Source of the DNA: Nonomuraea typhae
GTDB lineage: Bacteria > Actinomycetota > Actinomycetes > Streptosporangiales > Streptosporangiaceae
DNA: 64,000 bases
NCBI RefSeq assembly: GCF_009760925.1
Contig: NZ_VRLV01000020.1
Coordinates: 124,001 to 188,000, forward strand
Direction: 5' to 3'
Both the position numbers and the translations under genes were made by a program. The notes under the pieces are model-generated. The model made no database searches and was not told where the DNA came from. It was given only the letters and a program-made list of their open reading frames with translations. Of this stretch, positions 44,679 to 53,795 are shown piece after piece. Numbering within the stretch: the stretch's first letter is position 1; the number at the start of each line of letters is the position of its first letter.

Positions 44679-45704
44679 TCAGGGCGCGGCGGGCGTCCGC
44701 ACCGGCTGCCCGCCCCGCGAGGTCCGGCGGCGCCGTCCCGGCGAGCGCGCCAGCACGGCCCAGCCCGCCGCCGCCGTGACGGCGAGGACCAGGGCCAGCG
44801 CGCCCAGCGTCAGCCCGTCGGGGCGCAGCAGCGGCTGGCCGCGCAACGCCTGCCAGGTGACCAGGGCGAGCAGCGCGGTGTACCCCACGGCCGCCACGAT
44901 CACCAGCGCCGCCTGCGTCCGCTCGTGCTGCAGCCGGGTGACGCGGGCGGCCAGATACCGCAGCAGCAGCGCCACCACCAGCATGACCTGCAACCCGTGC
45001 AGCCCGACGAAGTGCGAGATCCGCAGATCGCCGCCGGCCGTGCTCCACCCGGTGAGCGGCAGCCCGGGACCGCCGTCCTGCACGCCCACGCTGTGCTGGG
45101 CGGCCAGGGAGATCCACTGCCCGTTGGCGTCCTTGACCGTCAGCGCCGGCTGCGGCCGGGCCGGGATCAGCAGGCCCAGCCCGATGCCGGCGATCACCAG
45201 CGCCATTCCCGACCGGATCGCCCAGGCGGTCGGCCGGTCGACGATCCGCTGGAAGATCAGGATGCCGGCGAGGACGAGGTTGGCCAGCAGGAGCCCTTGG
45301 ACGCCGTAGCCGAAGACGAGCTGGATGACGGTGTTGAAGGGGTCGTCCGACTGGTTGAAGTGGCTGAACGTGCCCCGGGCCGCCTGGACCACCACGATCC
45401 CGACGTCGAGGATCCCGGTGACGGCGATGAGCGTCCCCATCCACCAGGCCCAGCGGGGCGCCTTCAGCGGCAGCGCGAGCATCCACGCCAGCGACAGCCC
45501 GTAGACGACGAACGACATGGCGAACTTCAGCGGCTTTCCCCAGACCGGCGCGCCGAGCAGCACCCGGTCGTCGGCCACCGTCCCGGCGGCCGAGACGATC
45601 GTGAGGAGCGCCATCAGGCCGACCATCACCAGGAGGGGCCGGTGCCGGCGAAGGGGGTGGGAGGGCGCCGGTTCGACACGGCTTTTTCCAGTGATCGTGA
45701 ACAC
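44679..45704 (-). CDS. Integral membrane protein of unknown function
   Basis: A 341-residue protein with about 8 hydrophobic helices, for example HRPLLVMVGLMALLTIVSAAG, KFAMSFVVYGLSLAWMLALP, VFGYGVQGLLLANLVLAGILIF and FVGLHGLQVMLVVALLLRYL. I do not recognise a named family. Conserved-looking features are PVWGKPLKFAMSF in loop 1 and a HFVGLHGLQ histidine pair. The GTG start at 45704 lacks a strong ribosome site. It converges with marR with a 12-bp gap and lies 86 bp from the amidohydrolase, same strand. Confidence 0.8.
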   Translation of the reverse strand: MFTITGKSRVEPAPSHPLRRHRPLLVMVGLMALLTIVSAAGTVADDRVLLGAPVWGKPLKFAMSFVVYGLSLAWMLALPLKAPRWAWWMGTLIAVTGILDVGIVVVQAARGTFSHFNQSDDPFNTVIQLVFGYGVQGLLLANLVLAGILIFQRIVDRPTAWAIRSGMALVIAGIGLGLLIPARPQPALTVKDANGQWISLAAQHSVGVQDGGPGLPLTGWSTAGGDLRISHFVGLHGLQVMLVVALLLRYLAARVTRLQHERTQAALVIVAAVGYTALLALVTWQALRGQPLLRPDGLTLGALALVLAVTAAAGWAVLARSPGRRRRTSRGGQPVRTPAAP

Positions 45705-45790
45705 GGCTCAACGCTAGAAACGCGCGTGCCGCCACCCCAGCCTGCTGTCCCCCGGGAGGGCGGTAGGGCCTGCCGTACCCCCTGAGACGA

Positions 45791-46936
45791 TCACAGCCGG
45801 TAGACGCGGCGCGCGTTGCCGGAGCCGATCATGTGGGCGATCCGGGCGGCGTCGGCCACGCTCCACTCCCCCTCGTCCAGCCGCTCGCGCAGCGCGCGGG
45901 CCAGCGAACGGCGGAAGAAGAGCGCGCCCAGGTGGCAGGTCTCGGCCACGCCGTAGCAGTCGGAGGAGAACAGCTGCTTGTGGAAGGGCACCAGCTCCAG
46001 CAGCTCGGCCATGATCCGCGCGGATCCGGCGGCGGTGTAGGTGAGCGCGAGGCCGATGTCCACGTACACGTGGGGGTAGACGGCGGCCAAATAGGCGGCC
46101 TGCCGGTGGAACGGGTAGCAGTGCAGCAGGATGACCGGCACCCCGATCGGCTGCACCGCCCGGATGAAGCCGGTCATCCTGGCCGGGTCGGCCCGGCCGA
46201 GGTCGAGGTCGGTGTCGCCGTAGCCGGTGTGGAACTGCAGCGGCAGCCCGCGCTCCCTGGCCACGTCCACCGCGGTCCACAGCAGGTGGCGGAGCAGGAT
46301 CGGGTCGGACAGCCGCTCCTTGGGGTCGGACAGGCGCCGGTTGGCGGCCGCGATCACCGAGCCCCGGCTGGGCCGGGCCGGGTCGAAGTCGAGGCCGAAG
46401 CGGTAGGCGATGATCGACTTCAGGCCGACGGCGCGGGCGGCCCTGGCGGCGAGCTCCTCGGCGAGGCTGTCCATGTAGTCGACCGCGATCTGGGCCATCT
46501 CGGCGACGTCCTGCTCGATCTGCTCCAGGCGGACGACCTCGTCGGCGGCGGCCCCGCCGTGCCGGCCCATTTCGGCGGCCGTCAGCAGGTCGGGGTCCTC
46601 CAGGCCGGTGTCGACGAGGAAGGCGACGATGCCGGCCGCCTCGAGCAGCCGCCGGTTGACCTCGCCGGCCCCCAGCTCGGCCCGCCGCGCGAGGTAGACG
46701 GCCGGGGCGGCGTGCGGCTCCAGGCCGAGCACGGGCGCGCACCAGCGCCGGATCGCCGTGCCGATGGGCGTGTCGAAGTGGGTGGTGCCGGGCGGGGCGG
46801 GCGTGCCGCCCTCGGTGATGAGGAGCTCGAACTGCGCCCGGCTGAGCTCGTCGCGCCGCACCCCGTGGCAGTGGTGGTCGACGAGCGGCGCCAGCAGCGC
46901 CTCGCGCACCGCGTCGGGAAGGTCTACGGGGAGCAT
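45791..46936 (-). CDS. Amidohydrolase superfamily protein (TIM barrel)
   Basis: A 381-residue metal-dependent hydrolase. The HxH motif is in LVDHHCHG near the N-terminus; further metal or catalytic residues lie in LQFHTGYGD, VILLHCYPFHR and FSSDCYGV. The layout resembles the amidohydrolase part of FluG-like and predicted TIM-barrel (amidohydrolase 2) proteins. ATG at 46936 gives MLPVDLPDAVREALL. No signal peptide. The substrate is unknown. Confidence 0.87.
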   Translation of the reverse strand: MLPVDLPDAVREALLAPLVDHHCHGVRRDELSRAQFELLITEGGTPAPPGTTHFDTPIGTAIRRWCAPVLGLEPHAAPAVYLARRAELGAGEVNRRLLEAAGIVAFLVDTGLEDPDLLTAAEMGRHGGAAADEVVRLEQIEQDVAEMAQIAVDYMDSLAEELAARAARAVGLKSIIAYRFGLDFDPARPSRGSVIAAANRRLSDPKERLSDPILLRHLLWTAVDVARERGLPLQFHTGYGDTDLDLGRADPARMTGFIRAVQPIGVPVILLHCYPFHRQAAYLAAVYPHVYVDIGLALTYTAAGSARIMAELLELVPFHKQLFSSDCYGVAETCHLGALFFRRSLARALRERLDEGEWSVADAARIAHMIGSGNARRVYRL

Positions 46937-47066
46937 GCGGGCGAGCCTAGGCGCTCGCGCCGCGGAACACGCCGCGAATTCCGGACTTCCCCCGAGGCGA
47001 TGTCCGATGCGCCCGGAAGGCCGGACCGGGCCCGGCGGGTGTTCACTATGGGCGGAGGGGACGGCC

Positions 47067-50000
47067 ATGGACGATGATCGACGCGATCGCCTGCGCGGGG
47101 CCATCGCCGGATGGGTGCGGCGCTCGGCCGCCGCGATCGGCAGGATGCGCCCGGCGGCCATCGTCGGGTTCCTGTTCGCCTGCGCGGTCACCGCGCTCAT
47201 CCCGACGGGCGTGCCCCCGGGCGTCGGCGTGGCCGAGGCGGCGGCCCGCCAGCTCTCGGCGTTCCTGGGCTCGATGGGCGGCAACTTCCTGGCCGCCTAC
47301 CTGATGCGGCACGCCGGGTCGCTGGACGGCGAGCCGGAGGAGTTCACCGCGAAGCTGGCCGAGGCGGTGGGCCGGGCCCTGGAGGAGGACGCGGAGTTGC
47401 GCGCCGCCGTGGCCGAGCTGCTGCGCCGCGCCGACGCCGCCGGGGCCGTGGTGGAGGCCGCACTCGACGACGACGCGGCGGCCCAGCTCGGGCCCGCGTT
47501 CATGGCCGTGGAGCGGGACTTCGCCGAGTTCCGCTTCCTGCTCACCGGCATGCGGCAGGCCCTGGAACGGCTGGGCGAGGACACCGCCGGCATCCGCTAC
47601 GAGCTGCACCGCCTGGGCGTGGAGCAGCGCGCCGAGAACGAGCGCCGCCGCGCGGACTCGCTGCGCGCGGCCCGCACCCAGGAACTGCTGGTCAACGTCA
47701 CCGAGTGGATCGGCGCGCTGAGCACCGCCGAACCGCCCGGCCGTCCCGGCGCACGCGTCCCCTACCTCGGCCTGCTGCCGTACGAGGAGCACCAGCACGG
47801 CCTGTTCTTCGGCCGCGCCCGGCTGACGCAGGAACTGGTGGAGAAGCTGGGCGAACGCCTGGAGGGCGTCTCGATCGTGATCGTCTCCGGCCCGTCGGGC
47901 GCGGGCAAGACCTCGCTGCTGCGCGCGGGCCTGCGCCCGGCCCTGATGCGGGGCGCGCTGGCCGTCGAGGGCTCGGCCGCCTGGCCGGTGCTGGTGCTGC
48001 GGCCCACCGCCACGCCGTTCGACGAGCTGGCCGCCGCGCTGGCGCGGGTGCCGGGCGGCCCGACGGCCGCCGCCCTCGCCCGCGAGCTGGCCGCCCACCC
48101 CGCTCAGGCCCACCTCGCGGTACGGCAGGCGCTGACGCTGCCCGGCGAGCGGCGGCTCATCGTCGTCGTCGACCAGTTCGAGGAGCTGTTCACCCAGGCG
48201 GAGATCGGCGAGGAGACCCGCGGCGCCTACATCACCGCCCTGCACGCGATCGCCTCCGGCCCGGCCCTGGTGGTCCTGGGCGTGCGGGCCGACCACTGGG
48301 GCCGCTGCGCCGCCTATCCGGCGCTGACCGGAGCCATGCAGGAGGGCCACTTCATCGTGCGCCCGATGACGGAGCCCGACCTGGTGCTGGCCATCGCCGG
48401 GCCGGCGGCGGCCACCGGCCTCACCGTGGCCCCCGCGCTGGTCGACACGGTCCTGCGCGACCTCCGCCCGAGCGGCCGGGCGGAGGAGTTCGGCGCGGGC
48501 GCGCTGCCGCTGCTCTCGCAGGCGCTGCTGTGCACGTGGTACGCCCGCGAGGGCAGCAGGCTGACGCTGCGCGGCTACGAGCTGTCCGGCGGCGTGACGG
48601 GCGCGGTGCGCAAGAGCGCCGACGACGTGTACGAGGCGCTGCCGGAGCAGGACCGGGACCTCGCCTACAGGTGCTTCACCGGCCTGGTGAGCCTGGCCCA
48701 CGGCCGCCCTGCCCGCCGCCGCGTGCCCCGCGCCGACCTGCGGGCCCTGTCGCCGGGCCGGGCCGACGCCGTGCTGGAGAGCTTCGCCGCCGCCCGCCTC
48801 CTGGTCCTGGACGAGCACACGGTGGAGATCGCCCACGACTGCCTGCTGACGGCCTGGCCCCGGCTGCGCGCGTGGTTGCAGCCGGACGTGGCGCGCCAGG
48901 CCCTGTACGACCAGTTCGTCGAGGACGCCGACCAGTGGTCGGCCCACGGGCGCCACCCGTCGTACCTCTACCGGGAGGTGCGCCTGACCGCGGTCCGCGA
49001 CGCCGCGCGCCGCTGGTCCGCCGACCCCGGCCGCTACCCTCCCCTGCCGGGGGAGGCACAGGATTTCCTGCACGCGTCGGAACGTTCCGCGACCCGCGCG
49101 GCCCGCCGCCGCGCGATCGTCACCGCCACCCTGGCGGGCTCGCTGGTCCTCGTCCTGGTGGCCGCCGTGACCGCCTTCGTCCTGTACGGCAGGGCCGCCC
49201 GCGACCAGCGTGCCGCGCTGGCCGGGCGGCTGGAGGCGCAGAGCGAGGCGGTCCGCGGCACCGACCCGGACAACTCCCGGCTGCTGGCGGCGGCCGCCTA
49301 CGAGGTGGCGCCCGAGAAGGCGGGCGCGTGGGCGGCGGTGCAGGCGGCCCTGCTCCACCCGCACGTGGACGTGGTCCCGGTGGGCATGAGCGCGAACGCG
49401 CTGGCCGTCTCCCCCGACGGCACGCAGCTCGCGGTCGCCGGGTTCGACAAGGTCCTGCAGATCTGGCGCATCGGCGGGCCCGACCCGGTGCTGACCAAGG
49501 TGGTCCGGCTGCACGAGTGGATCCGGGCGCTGGCCTTCTGCCCCGACGGCAAGCTGCTCGCGGTGGCGACCGAGCGGTCGCTCACCCTGTGGGGCACCCG
49601 TTCCTATGACCGTCCGGCCACCCTGGCGAAGGGCTTCTTCTCCGACGTGGCGTTCGGCACCGCCCGCCAGGTGGCGGCGGTGGGCGAGGGCAGGGTGCTG
49701 GTGTGGCGGCTGGCGGAGCGGCTGGCCACCCCGGTCGAGCTGCCCGGGCGGCAGAAGAACACGATGCGGAGAGTGGCCTTCTCCCCGCGAGGCTGGCTGC
49801 AGGCGGGCGGCGAGGGACTCGGCCCGTTGTGGCAGGTGCCGGAGAAGGGCCCGGCCACCGTCGTGCATCCGCCCGCGCCGCGGGACGAGTACCGGGTGGA
49901 CGCGCTGGCCTTCGCGCCGGACGGCGACCGCCTGGTCATGGGAGCGGCCGGGCCGGATCAGTCCGGCGTGCTCTGGGCCGTCGACCATCCGCGGAACTGG

Positions 50001-51311
50001 CGTCCCTATCTGCTGCAGCCGCGGACCCCGCCCGTGACCGCCCTGGCCTTCGATCGCGCGGGCCGTACTCTGGCGGGCGCGCGGGACGACGGCGGCGTCG
50101 GCCTGTGGGACCTGGCCGCGCGCACCCAGGTGGCCGCCTTCTCCACCGGCAGCCCGCAGGTGAAGGCGGTGGTACTCGCGCCCGACGGGCACACGCTGCT
50201 GACCGCGGGCACCGATGCCGGCGTGCGCGTCTGGGACCTGCGCGCGGTCCGCCCGAGGGTGCAGCCGGGCAACCGGACCCCGGCCGACGACCATCTGGCC
50301 GGGGACGGGAAGATCGCGCTGGTCGCCGGCCGCCGCTGGCCGACCGTCCGGCTCGGCTACACCGCCTCCGGCGGACGGCTGGTCACGGTCACCCTGGACC
50401 AGCAGGCGCAGACGTCCGATCCCGCCTCCCTGGCCACCACCACGTCGTTCGGATCGGCGACCTTCCAGGACGAACTGGAGCTCGACCGGCACACCGGCCG
50501 CCTGGTGGCCGTCGAGCACGAGGACGGCGTGCCCCGGCGATCCTGGGAGGTCGCCGGGGACGGCCTGCTCCCCCACCGCGGCAAGGTGGTCCTCCGCGAG
50601 GCCGGCGCGGGCGGATGGCGGATCTGGACGATGGGCGGCGCCGCGCCGGTCCGGGGAGCGCGGGTGCCCGGCGGCGGGGGCAGGGCGATGCTCGACCCCG
50701 CCGGACGGGTGCTGGCCGTGGGCGACGTCGACGGCCTGCGCCTGTGGGACGTCTCCGGCGCGGCGCCCCGGCACCTGTACACGATGCCCACGGGCACCGG
50801 CGCCGTCGTCTTCGACCTCGCCTTCAGCCCCGACGGGCGGACACTGGTCGTGACCGGGCCCGACGCGATGGTCCGCGTCCTCGACGTGACCCGTCCGCCG
50901 GCGCCGGCCGTGCTCGCCGGTCACACCAGCCGTACGGCCGGCGTCGCCTTCAGCGGCGACGGGCGGACCTTCGCCACCGGCGGGCTGGACGACACCGTCC
51001 GCCTGTGGGACAGCGTGACCCGCAGGCAACTGGCTGTCCTCACCCTGCCGCCCGACGCCCAGCCGGTCGCGCTGGCCTTCTCCCCCAGCGGCGGCGAACT
51101 GGCCGTGATCGCGCCGGTGAAGGCGGCCACCACCACTGAGGGAGTGGTCGGCCCGCTGGACTACCCGCTGCTGCTGGTGTGGGACGTCGCGGCACGGACG
51201 CTGCGCCCGGCCGAGGCGCGGCGCAGGCTGTGCGCGGGGCAGGAGGGGAAGCTCACCCGCGCGTGGCGGGCGGAGTTCCTGCCCGGTTTCGCGTCGGCCC
51301 GCGTCTGCTGA
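47067..51311 (+). CDS. nSTAND1-type NTPase with WD40 propellers
   Basis: A 1,414-residue STAND protein. Residues 28-50 and 65-80 are hydrophobic (possible membrane hairpin). A coiled stretch (about 165-205) leads to the NTPase with the PYLGLLPYEEHQHGLFFGR entry motif, Walker A GPSGAGKTS (275-283) and Walker B LIVVVDQFEELF (about 364-374). A winged-helix/STAND linker follows, then a strong transmembrane helix (about 685-705; GSLVLVLVAAVTAFVLYG). The rest (about 780-1400) is WD40 repeats (LAVSPDGTQLAVAG, VRVWDL, FATGGLDDTVRLWD). ATG at 47067 follows GGAGGGG. Such proteins act as ligand-triggered signalling or defence switches; the trigger is unknown. Confidence 0.9.
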   Translation: MDDDRRDRLRGAIAGWVRRSAAAIGRMRPAAIVGFLFACAVTALIPTGVPPGVGVAEAAARQLSAFLGSMGGNFLAAYLMRHAGSLDGEPEEFTAKLAEAVGRALEEDAELRAAVAELLRRADAAGAVVEAALDDDAAAQLGPAFMAVERDFAEFRFLLTGMRQALERLGEDTAGIRYELHRLGVEQRAENERRRADSLRAARTQELLVNVTEWIGALSTAEPPGRPGARVPYLGLLPYEEHQHGLFFGRARLTQELVEKLGERLEGVSIVIVSGPSGAGKTSLLRAGLRPALMRGALAVEGSAAWPVLVLRPTATPFDELAAALARVPGGPTAAALARELAAHPAQAHLAVRQALTLPGERRLIVVVDQFEELFTQAEIGEETRGAYITALHAIASGPALVVLGVRADHWGRCAAYPALTGAMQEGHFIVRPMTEPDLVLAIAGPAAATGLTVAPALVDTVLRDLRPSGRAEEFGAGALPLLSQALLCTWYAREGSRLTLRGYELSGGVTGAVRKSADDVYEALPEQDRDLAYRCFTGLVSLAHGRPARRRVPRADLRALSPGRADAVLESFAAARLLVLDEHTVEIAHDCLLTAWPRLRAWLQPDVARQALYDQFVEDADQWSAHGRHPSYLYREVRLTAVRDAARRWSADPGRYPPLPGEAQDFLHASERSATRAARRRAIVTATLAGSLVLVLVAAVTAFVLYGRAARDQRAALAGRLEAQSEAVRGTDPDNSRLLAAAAYEVAPEKAGAWAAVQAALLHPHVDVVPVGMSANALAVSPDGTQLAVAGFDKVLQIWRIGGPDPVLTKVVRLHEWIRALAFCPDGKLLAVATERSLTLWGTRSYDRPATLAKGFFSDVAFGTARQVAAVGEGRVLVWRLAERLATPVELPGRQKNTMRRVAFSPRGWLQAGGEGLGPLWQVPEKGPATVVHPPAPRDEYRVDALAFAPDGDRLVMGAAGPDQSGVLWAVDHPRNWRPYLLQPRTPPVTALAFDRAGRTLAGARDDGGVGLWDLAARTQVAAFSTGSPQVKAVVLAPDGHTLLTAGTDAGVRVWDLRAVRPRVQPGNRTPADDHLAGDGKIALVAGRRWPTVRLGYTASGGRLVTVTLDQQAQTSDPASLATTTSFGSATFQDELELDRHTGRLVAVEHEDGVPRRSWEVAGDGLLPHRGKVVLREAGAGGWRIWTMGGAAPVRGARVPGGGGRAMLDPAGRVLAVGDVDGLRLWDVSGAAPRHLYTMPTGTGAVVFDLAFSPDGRTLVVTGPDAMVRVLDVTRPPAPAVLAGHTSRTAGVAFSGDGRTFATGGLDDTVRLWDSVTRRQLAVLTLPPDAQPVALAFSPSGGELAVIAPVKAATTTEGVVGPLDYPLLLVWDVAARTLRPAEARRRLCAGQEGKLTRAWRAEFLPGFASARVC

Positions 51312-51312
51312 C

Positions 51313-51340
51313 GGCTGCCCGCCGGGCCGGGCGGGCAGCC
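51313..51340. terminator. Bidirectional hairpin between nSTAND and trpEG genes
   Basis: GGCTGCCCGCC (51313-51323) pairs perfectly with GGCGGGCAGCC (51330-51340) around a 6-base loop, between the convergent stops at 51311 and 51349. No U-tract is present on either side. Confidence 0.75.
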
Positions 51341-51348
51341 GGGCGGGT

Positions 51349-53475
51349 TCAGCGCCGGGTCAGGCGGAGCACGTTGGCGATGACCTTCGCCCCTGCCTCG
51401 CCCTCGACGGTGAGGATCGACTCGGGGTGGAACTGGACGGCGAAGCGCCGGTTGGCCACGTCCTCGATGGCCATGACGTTGCCGTCCGGGGTCAGGGCGG
51501 TCGGGGTGAAGGAGACGACCCCGGGCCGCTTGGCGTGCAGCGAGTGGTAGCGGGCGGCGGTGAAGCTGCCGGGCAGGCCGTCCAGCAGCGCGCTGTCGCC
51601 GAGCCGGGTGACCTGGCCGCGCTTGCCGTGCTCGGGGTAGCCGAGCAGTTCCAGGCTGCCTCCGGCGTGCTCGACCATGGCCTGCAGGCCCAGGCAGACG
51701 CCGAAGACCGGCAGGTTCCTGGCGTAGAGCTCGTCGATGAGCGCGGACATGCCGAAGTCCGACGGCCAGCCCGGGCCGGGCGAGAGGACGACCAGGTCGG
51801 GGGCGAGGTCGTCGAGCATGGCGGGCGGGAAGCCGTGGCGCAGGGTGGTGACCTCGGCGCCCTGCTGGCGGAAGTAGTCGGCCAGCGTGTTGACGAAGGA
51901 GTCCTCGTGGTCGACGAGCAGGACCTTCATCCCCAGGCCGGGCTGCTCGGGCGCCTGCGGCGGCGGCGCCTCCTCGGTCCTGTTGACCGCGGCGAGCGCG
52001 CCCAGCAGGGCGCTGGCCTTCAGCTCGGTCTCCCGCTCCTCGGCCTCGGGGTCGGAGTCGAACAGGAGCGTGGCTCCGGCCCGGACGGTGGCGACGCCGT
52101 TCTTGATCTGGGCGGTGCGCAGGGTCAGGCCGGTGTTCATGGTGCCGTCGAAGCCGATGAAGCCGATGGCGCCGCCGTACCAGCGCCGGGTGGTGGCCTC
52201 GTGGTCCTCGATGAACTGCATCGCCCAGGTCTTGGGCGCGCCGGTGACGGTGACGGCCCACATGTGGGTGAGGAAGGCGTCGAGGGCGTCGAACTCGGGG
52301 CGCAGGCGGCCCTCGATGTGGTCGACGGTGTGGATCAGCCTCGAGTACAGCTCGATCTGGCGGCGGCCGATGACCTTGACGGTGCCGGGGACGCAGATGC
52401 GCGACTTGTCGTTGCGGTCCACGTCGGTGCACATGGTGAGCTCGCTCTCCTCCTTGACCGACGACAGGAGGGTGCGGATGGCCTCGGCGTCCTCGACGGG
52501 GTTGGCGCCGCGGGCGATGGTGCCGGAGATGGGGCAGGTCTCCACGCGGTCGCCGCTGACCCGCACGTACATCTCGGGTGAGGCGCCCACGAGGTGCTCG
52601 CCCTCGCCGAGGCTGATGATGAACTCGTACGGGGCGGGGTTGGACTGGCGGAGGGTGCGGTAGAAGGCGGGCGGGTCGGCGCAGACGGAGTGGAAGACCT
52701 GGCCGGGCACGACCTCGAACAGGTCGCCGCGCTTGAACTTCTCCTTGGCCGCGGCCACGACCTCGGCGTAGGCGCCCTTCTCCGGGTCTGCGGGGATCTC
52801 GGCGGGGGTGACCTGCGGCGTGCTGGCGCCGGTGCGCTCCAGGCCGCGGGTGCTCCGGCCGTCCACGGTGAACTCGTAGCGGTGCTCGACGCTGGTCTCG
52901 CGCTGGCGGTCGATGACCACGATCCGGTCGGGCAGGTGCAGGACGAGGTCGCGCTGGTCGCCGGGGCGGGTCAGTTCCTGGCGGATGGGCTCGAACTGGA
53001 AGGCCAGGTCGTAGCCGAAGGCGCCGTAGAGGCCGAGGTGCGGGTCGTCGCCCTTGAACGCGGCGATGACCTCGCGGATGGCGGTGAAGACGGTGGGCCG
53101 GCGGCTGCGCATCTCCTCGGGCAGCAGTTCGTCGCTCTCGGCCACGTAAACCTCGACGTGGTCGGCGGTGGGCTCGCTCACGGGCTTGCCGGCCGCCAGC
53201 AGGCAGGAGGCCACGACGGGGAGCACGATCCGGCCGCGTTCGTTGAGCGCGGTGGCGGAGATGCGGCGCCCTCTGGCGACCAGTTCCACGCACGGGTCCA
53301 CGTAGCCGAACGCCCATCGGCTGTAGCGGCCCGGATAGTCCATGCCCGAGGAGAACGCGCCGCCGCGCCGCTCCCCGAGCGCGCTCACGATCTCTTCCAG
53401 CGCCGCCTCGGGCACCTCGCGCGTCTCGCGCGCGACCTGGACCCCACCGGCGGTCGTATATCCGCTCGTCTCCAC
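51349..53475 (-). CDS. trpE(G): Fused anthranilate synthase (TrpE-TrpG)
   Basis: A 708-residue fusion. Residues about 1-510 are the chorismate-utilising component I (LYGAFGYDLAFQFEP; GDLFEVVPGQVF; CPISGTIARG; DVDRNDKSRICVPG; GGAIGFIGFDG). Residues about 525-708 are the class I glutaminase (FGVCLGLQAM cysteine; QFHPES histidine-glutamate). It makes anthranilate from chorismate and glutamine, the first step of tryptophan synthesis. GTG at 53475 follows AAGGGGCAAGG. Upstream lie a Trp-Trp leader peptide and a hairpin, so control by attenuation is expected. The fused form is less usual in actinomycetes than separate genes. Confidence 0.93.
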   Translation of the reverse strand: METSGYTTAGGVQVARETREVPEAALEEIVSALGERRGGAFSSGMDYPGRYSRWAFGYVDPCVELVARGRRISATALNERGRIVLPVVASCLLAAGKPVSEPTADHVEVYVAESDELLPEEMRSRRPTVFTAIREVIAAFKGDDPHLGLYGAFGYDLAFQFEPIRQELTRPGDQRDLVLHLPDRIVVIDRQRETSVEHRYEFTVDGRSTRGLERTGASTPQVTPAEIPADPEKGAYAEVVAAAKEKFKRGDLFEVVPGQVFHSVCADPPAFYRTLRQSNPAPYEFIISLGEGEHLVGASPEMYVRVSGDRVETCPISGTIARGANPVEDAEAIRTLLSSVKEESELTMCTDVDRNDKSRICVPGTVKVIGRRQIELYSRLIHTVDHIEGRLRPEFDALDAFLTHMWAVTVTGAPKTWAMQFIEDHEATTRRWYGGAIGFIGFDGTMNTGLTLRTAQIKNGVATVRAGATLLFDSDPEAEERETELKASALLGALAAVNRTEEAPPPQAPEQPGLGMKVLLVDHEDSFVNTLADYFRQQGAEVTTLRHGFPPAMLDDLAPDLVVLSPGPGWPSDFGMSALIDELYARNLPVFGVCLGLQAMVEHAGGSLELLGYPEHGKRGQVTRLGDSALLDGLPGSFTAARYHSLHAKRPGVVSFTPTALTPDGNVMAIEDVANRRFAVQFHPESILTVEGEAGAKVIANVLRLTRR

Positions 53476-53523
53476 TGCCTTGCCCCTTGTTAACCCATGA
53501 GCCCCGGCGGCGGAGACAACTAT

Positions 53524-53543
53524 GGCCGCCTCCCGGGGCGGCC
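53524..53543 (-). promoter_or_regulatory. Attenuator-like hairpin upstream of trpE(G)
   Basis: GGCCGCC (53524-53530) and GGCGGCC (53537-53543) form a 7-bp stem with a 6-base loop, 30 bp after the Trp leader peptide stop and about 50 bp before the trpE(G) start. In the minus-strand transcript it is followed by AUAGUUGUCU. It is the candidate terminator of the attenuation switch. Confidence 0.6.
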
Positions 53544-53572
53544 GTCGTTGAGGAATGCGAAACTCGCGCCGC

Positions 53573-53626
53573 CTAGGAGCGGCGCCACCACGTGCCCTGC
53601 TTGTTGCCCTGCATGGTGATTCGCAT
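53573..53626 (-). CDS. trpL: Tryptophan leader peptide (MRITMQGNKQGTWWRRS)
   Basis: A 17-residue frame with two adjacent tryptophan codons (TGG TGG) near its end, upstream of the fused anthranilate synthase. A -10-like TAGCAT at 53638-53633 (minus strand) lies only six bases before the ATG, so the transcript is probably leaderless and the peptide starts at the RNA's first bases. Ribosome stalling at the Trp codons would decide whether the downstream hairpin forms. It is shorter than annotation cut-offs, so usually missed. Confidence 0.75.
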   Translation of the reverse strand: MRITMQGNKQGTWWRRS

Positions 53627-53693
53627 GCACGGATGCTAACACGCCCGCTACCGATCATGACCATGACACGCCCCCTGCGGCTTCCGGTGCGTT

Positions 53694-53747
53694 CGTAAGG
53701 GCTGCTTACGGCCGGTCCGCCCGCACCCCTAGGCGGCTGTTTAGGGG
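53694..53747. promoter_or_regulatory. Two inverted repeats in the trp / GT39 divergent region
   Basis: CGTAAG-GGCTG-CTTACG at 53694-53710 and CCCCTA-N10-TAGGGG at 53726-53747 are perfect dyads in the 169-bp gap between the trp leader and the GT39 gene. They could bind a regulator of either promoter. Confidence 0.4.
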
Positions 53748-53758
53748 GTCTGACCGTC

Positions 53759-53787
53759 GTGACAAGCCGGAGTCAGGGCCCTAGCTT
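53759..53787 (+). promoter_or_regulatory. Leaderless-type promoter of the GT39 gene
   Basis: GTGACA at 53759-53764, a 17-bp spacer and TAGCTT at 53782-53787. The ATG at 53796 lies eight bases after the -10 and no Shine-Dalgarno sequence precedes it, so transcription probably starts at or next to the start codon. Confidence 0.55.
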
Positions 53788-53795
53788 CACCGAGT

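Noticed and set aside
44661..44684. CCCTGA...TCAGGG dyad at the marR / membrane-protein convergent stops as a terminator
   Set aside because: Only six base pairs with a 12-base loop; it mostly reflects the two overlapping TGA contexts.
46758..47066. Extension of the nSTAND frame upstream of 47067
   Set aside because: It is antisense to the amidohydrolase start, and the ATG at 47067 has a good GGAGGGG site.
47046..51029. 1,327-codon minus-strand ORF opposite the nSTAND gene
   Set aside because: Shadow of biased codons, rich in Gly/Arg/Ala with no domain.
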